Shown here: in pieces, positions 61,295 through 64,000 of the stretch
How positions within the stretch are numbered: position 1 is the stretch's first letter
Layout: each line of letters opens with the position of its first letter
Assembly (NCBI RefSeq): GCF_022808175.1
Contig: NZ_JALGBX010000009.1
Span: forward strand, 124,001-188,000
Direction of reading: 5' to 3'
DNA: 64,000 nucleotides
Source of the DNA: Streptomyces sp. AP-93
GTDB lineage: Bacteria > Actinomycetota > Actinomycetes > Streptomycetales > Streptomycetaceae
The notes under the pieces: model-generated
What the model saw: only the letters and a program-made list of their open reading frames with translations
Database searches by the model: none
What the model was told of the DNA's origin: nothing
Translations under genes and position numbers: made by a program

Positions 61295-63592
61295 TCAGAA
61301 GGGGCGGTAGTACTTCAGGGCCGGGGCGGTGGGGCCGAGCTGCTTGCGGCCGGCGAAGCTTCCGGTGCCGTTGCCCGCGTTGAGCCAGGCGAGGCCCTTC
61401 GTGTCGCGGGAGATGAGGTCGGCCTTGCCGTCGCCGGTCAGGTCACCCGCACCGACGACCGCCGTGTAGCTGCCGCCCCAGTCCTTGAAGACCAGCGCGC
61501 GCGGCTTGAAGACACCGGGGCCGGTGCCGATCCCGGTGCCGTCGTAGCGCCAGAGCTCGCCCGAGGCGTCGAGGGCGAGCATGTCGGCCTTGCCGTCTCC
61601 GTTGAGGTCACCCGTGCTGATCATCTTCTTGTAGATGTTCCAGCCGGTGCCGACCTTGACGCGGGCGGCGAAACCGCCCTGGCCGTTGTTCGGGTACAGG
61701 TACAGGTACCCGCTCGCGGAGGACCGGGCCAGCAGGTCGGCCTTGCCGTCGCCGGTCAGGTCCCCGGTCGAGACGACGCTGTCGTACAGCTTCCAGTCCG
61801 AGGAGATCTTCTTGTACGCGGTTCCCTCCGAGGGCAGCCCGCCACAGACCGGGGTGTACATCCGCACCTCGCCGGTGACGAGCCGCACGAGCACGTCGTT
61901 GCAGCGGTCCCCGTCCAGGTCACCGAACGGCAGGAACTGCGCGGCCTGCACCTTCGGTTGCTGGGCCCAGTCCACCCGCCGGCCCTCGACCAGATCGGTG
62001 GCGCCGACGGAGAAGCTCCTGAGGGCGTCCCACGTGGGAACGTCACCGTGGTTGTAGTCGGCGAGCAGTTCGGGCTTGCCGTCGTCGTCGTAGTCCCGCC
62101 ACGTGGGCAGCGGGCGGCTCGTGGCCGTCGTCGCGGTGTAAGTCCGGTACGCGGTCTTGCCGTCCACGGTGGCGTACGTGTTCCACAGCGCGACCGGGCG
62201 GCCCTTGTCGTCGGTGGCCAGCTCCGTGCCCGGGTAGTACTTGCTGACGCCCGTGCCGATGACCTTCGGCGTCGACCAGGTGCCGCCCGCGTACGTGGAG
62301 GTCTTCACGTCGGTGGGCGCCCCGCCGCCCGGCTGGTTCTGGGCCCAGGTGACCACGACCGAACCGTTCCCGGCCTGCACGGCGCGCAGCGAGCCCCAAG
62401 AGTCGCCGACCACGGCGTACCTGGACGGGAACTCCTGCGGAGGCGTCCACGTCCCGGTGGCCGCCGACCGCACCGCGTAGGCGGGCTTGCCGACGGCGCC
62501 GTAATAGGGGCTGCTGGTGCCGAGGCTGATCGCCATCATGTCGCCGTTCGCCAGCGCCAGCATCTGGGGACGGGACCGCCGGCTCGAACCCACGAGGCCC
62601 ACGGCCTCGACCGGGTTCCAGGCCGTGGCGCCCGCCGGCTTGTGGGCGTACTGCCCGGCCGAGAACCAGTGGAACCCGCTCTGGGGATGCTCGGCGAGCA
62701 CGACGCCCTCCGGCTGCTCACCGAGCTGCGGCAGATCGGCCGGCTGGGACCAGGAGTCGGAACCGGCGGGCCGCTCCAGAGCCTTGTAGTACCACTTCCA
62801 GCCAGTCGGGTCAGAGCCGACGTCTTCGGCGACGCGCTTGGAGGTGCCACCCCAGATCACCATCGCGGCGCCGTCCTTCGCGACGGCGAGCCGGACGTCG
62901 GTGGCGTAGTAGACGTAGTCGTGCTCCTCGGTGTGGACGGCCTCCGGCAGCTGGTCGAGCACGGCCGGGGCGGACCAGGCCGTGCCCGCCTCCGGACGCT
63001 CGGAGACGGTCAGCTTGCGGTCGGCTCCCACCCACGCGGCGGCGAGCCGGCCCGAGGCGTTCGCCGCGAGGGTGACCCAGGTGGCCGCCGGGGCGGTGGC
63101 GATGGCCTCCGGCGCCGAGAAGGCCGTGGCGCCGGGCAGGACCCGGGTGAAACGGATCACCACGGCCGTGCCGTCGGCGGTCTTCTCCGTCCACTGCATC
63201 GCGACGGAGCCGTCGCCGAGGGTGGTGAGCTCGGTGCCGGACACCGGCGTGACGGGCAGCCACTTCGTGCTGCCGGCCGGGCGTACGGAGGCCACGGTCC
63301 GGTAGCCCTCGCCGTCGGGCTGCTTCAGGAGGGCCACGATGGTGCCGTCCTTGGCCGACTTCATGTCCAGAACGTCCGCCGCGAACCCGGGCACCTCCGC
63401 GGCCGAGCCCCACCGGCCCAGCGTCGTGGGCGCCGCGGCGGTCGCGGCCAGGGACATCGCCGGAGCGGGATCAGGATCGGGCGTGACTGCCGCGGGCGCC
63501 GCGAAGGCGCTCGGCGCGGCGAGCGCCAGCGAGAGAACGGGTGCCAGCGCGAGGCCGAACCGAATGCGGGCATGACGAACGTGCAGAACCAT
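61295..63592 (-). CDS. Secreted FG-GAP/VCBS repeat protein
   Basis: 765 residues. The Sec signal peptide spans about residues 1-31 (RFGLALAPVLSLALAAPSAFA, with cleavage after AFA). A long beta-rich region of Trp/Gly-containing blades follows, reading like a sialidase-type or lectin-like propeller. The C-terminal third carries calcium-type repeats: YDDDGKPELL, GDLDGDRCNDVL, GDLTGDGKADLL, GDLNGDGKADML, GDLTGDGKADLI. Such proteins are common secreted adhesins or enzyme accessories in streptomycetes; no catalytic residues are recognisable. Start ATG at 63592 is chosen; an upstream in-frame ATG is possible. Confidence 0.88.
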   Translation of the reverse strand: MVLHVRHARIRFGLALAPVLSLALAAPSAFAAPAAVTPDPDPAPAMSLAATAAAPTTLGRWGSAAEVPGFAADVLDMKSAKDGTIVALLKQPDGEGYRTVASVRPAGSTKWLPVTPVSGTELTTLGDGSVAMQWTEKTADGTAVVIRFTRVLPGATAFSAPEAIATAPAATWVTLAANASGRLAAAWVGADRKLTVSERPEAGTAWSAPAVLDQLPEAVHTEEHDYVYYATDVRLAVAKDGAAMVIWGGTSKRVAEDVGSDPTGWKWYYKALERPAGSDSWSQPADLPQLGEQPEGVVLAEHPQSGFHWFSAGQYAHKPAGATAWNPVEAVGLVGSSRRSRPQMLALANGDMMAISLGTSSPYYGAVGKPAYAVRSAATGTWTPPQEFPSRYAVVGDSWGSLRAVQAGNGSVVVTWAQNQPGGGAPTDVKTSTYAGGTWSTPKVIGTGVSKYYPGTELATDDKGRPVALWNTYATVDGKTAYRTYTATTATSRPLPTWRDYDDDGKPELLADYNHGDVPTWDALRSFSVGATDLVEGRRVDWAQQPKVQAAQFLPFGDLDGDRCNDVLVRLVTGEVRMYTPVCGGLPSEGTAYKKISSDWKLYDSVVSTGDLTGDGKADLLARSSASGYLYLYPNNGQGGFAARVKVGTGWNIYKKMISTGDLNGDGKADMLALDASGELWRYDGTGIGTGPGVFKPRALVFKDWGGSYTAVVGAGDLTGDGKADLISRDTKGLAWLNAGNGTGSFAGRKQLGPTAPALKYYRPF

Positions 63593-63703
63593 GCTGAGAG
63601 CCCCCCCGGGCTTAAGGATCATCGTGAATGAGCCAGCTGACCGCAGCGTATAGCAGCCCCCGCCGGTGATCGACACGCGGGGAACGGGGGCGAAGCACCG
63701 CAA

Positions 63704-63759
63704 AGCCCGGGTGGGGTGCGGGGCGGCGCTCACGCAGCGCCCCGCACCCCACCCGGGCT
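63704..63759 (-). terminator. Terminator hairpin after the second narK
   Basis: Perfect 22-bp stem (63704-63725 and 63738-63759) with a 12-base loop, about 45 bases beyond the narK2 stop. It is the strongest hairpin in the window and should insulate the secreted FG-GAP gene. Confidence 0.88.
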
Positions 63760-63801
63760 GACGACCGGGGGCCGGTCCGGGCAAGACCCGAAAGAGACGG
63801 C

Positions 63802-64000
63802 CTAGCTGGGGGCCTCCGCGCCCTTGCGGGCGTAGAACCACCAGGCCACGACGACGCAGCTGGCGTAGAAGGCGACGAAGCCCCACATCGCGCTGGTCAC
63901 GGCGAAGTTGGCGAACATCGCCGGGATGAAGAAGAAGCCGTAGGCGGCGATGGCCGCGGTGAACCCGGTGACCGCGCCCGACTCGATCTCGGCCTGCTTC
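63802..64000 (-). CDS. Second NarK-type transporter (only the C-terminus in window)
   Basis: 65 codons and the stop are visible; the rest lies beyond the right edge. The sequence KQAEIESGAVTGF, AAYGFFFIPAMFA and WWFYARKGAEAPS is nearly identical to the end of the narK product at 51183-52616, so the two are paralogues flanking the pfl/nitrate region. The last helix differs (FAVTSAMWGFVAFYASCVVVA), showing it is not a plain recent copy. Confidence 0.9.
   Translation of the reverse strand, partial: KQAEIESGAVTGFTAAIAAYGFFFIPAMFANFAVTSAMWGFVAFYASCVVVAWWFYARKGAEAPS

Overview
The window is a high-GC actinobacterial chromosome segment, almost certainly from a Streptomyces. Third codon positions are strongly GC-rich and GTG starts are common. 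Marker genes include an SsgA-like sporulation protein, the SepX/GlpR divisome protein, an RpfB-type resuscitation factor, a tricorn protease and Pmt. From memory, the block mscL, ruc-like fmdB, folate cyclo-ligase, galU, moeA/glp, rimJ-like, glpR and the block pmt, rsmI, tatD, rpfB, rsmA, ispE match the Mycobacterium tuberculosis Rv0985c-Rv1011 neighbourhood. Most of the window is therefore conserved actinobacterial core, with streptomycete genes inserted between.

Layout. 1-6.6 kb: two tandem PQQ-propeller membrane proteins, an ABC-F ATPase and an acyltransferase. 6.6-7.0 kb: no gene, a large imperfect palindrome and a perfect 34-bp palindrome. 7.0-13.3 kb (minus strand): rsmI, a zinc-ribbon protein, tatD, rpfB, rsmA, ispE, the last three joined by GTGA overlaps. 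13.4-17 kb (plus): pmt and a penicillin-binding protein. 17-21.5 kb: YbaK-like deacylase, serine hydrolase and an ECF-type Ni/Co importer (cbiMN-Q-O) with a candidate Nur box. 21.7-28.8 kb: SsgA-like protein, a TetR-MMPL pair with palindromic operators, and tricorn protease. 28.9-34.8 kb: a small charged protein, an SDR/hydrolase/Baeyer-Villiger monooxygenase operon divergent from a MerR regulator, exonuclease III and a GNAT. 34.9-41 kb: tRNA-Ala and the galU-glp-moaC-mogA-GNAT-sepX/glpR cluster, with folate cyclo-ligase divergent from galU. 41-51 kb: penicillin acylase, CPA1 antiporter, MFS transporter, CIRCE-controlled FmdB/Ruc-like protein, MTA phosphorylase, a broken pyrF-like gene, a CpaB-like protein and mscL. 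51-61 kb (minus): narK, a small membrane protein, Rieske protein, four-cluster ferredoxin, molybdopterin nitrate reductase-like subunit, a cytochrome b-like membrane protein, pflA and pflB. 61-64 kb: a secreted FG-GAP protein and the 3' end of a second narK.

How it fits together. The most interesting part is 51-61 kb. A glycyl-radical pyruvate formate-lyase with its activase lies upstream of a non-canonical nitrate reductase gene set on the same strand. The pflB upstream region carries a near-perfect Rex operator (NADH/NAD+ sensing), so this looks like a redox-controlled fermentation/nitrate module in a nominal aerobe. Other points to check are a CIRCE element on the ruc-like gene, the pyrF-like relic missing its catalytic core, two likely CTG starts, and several short tandem or inverted repeats between genes.
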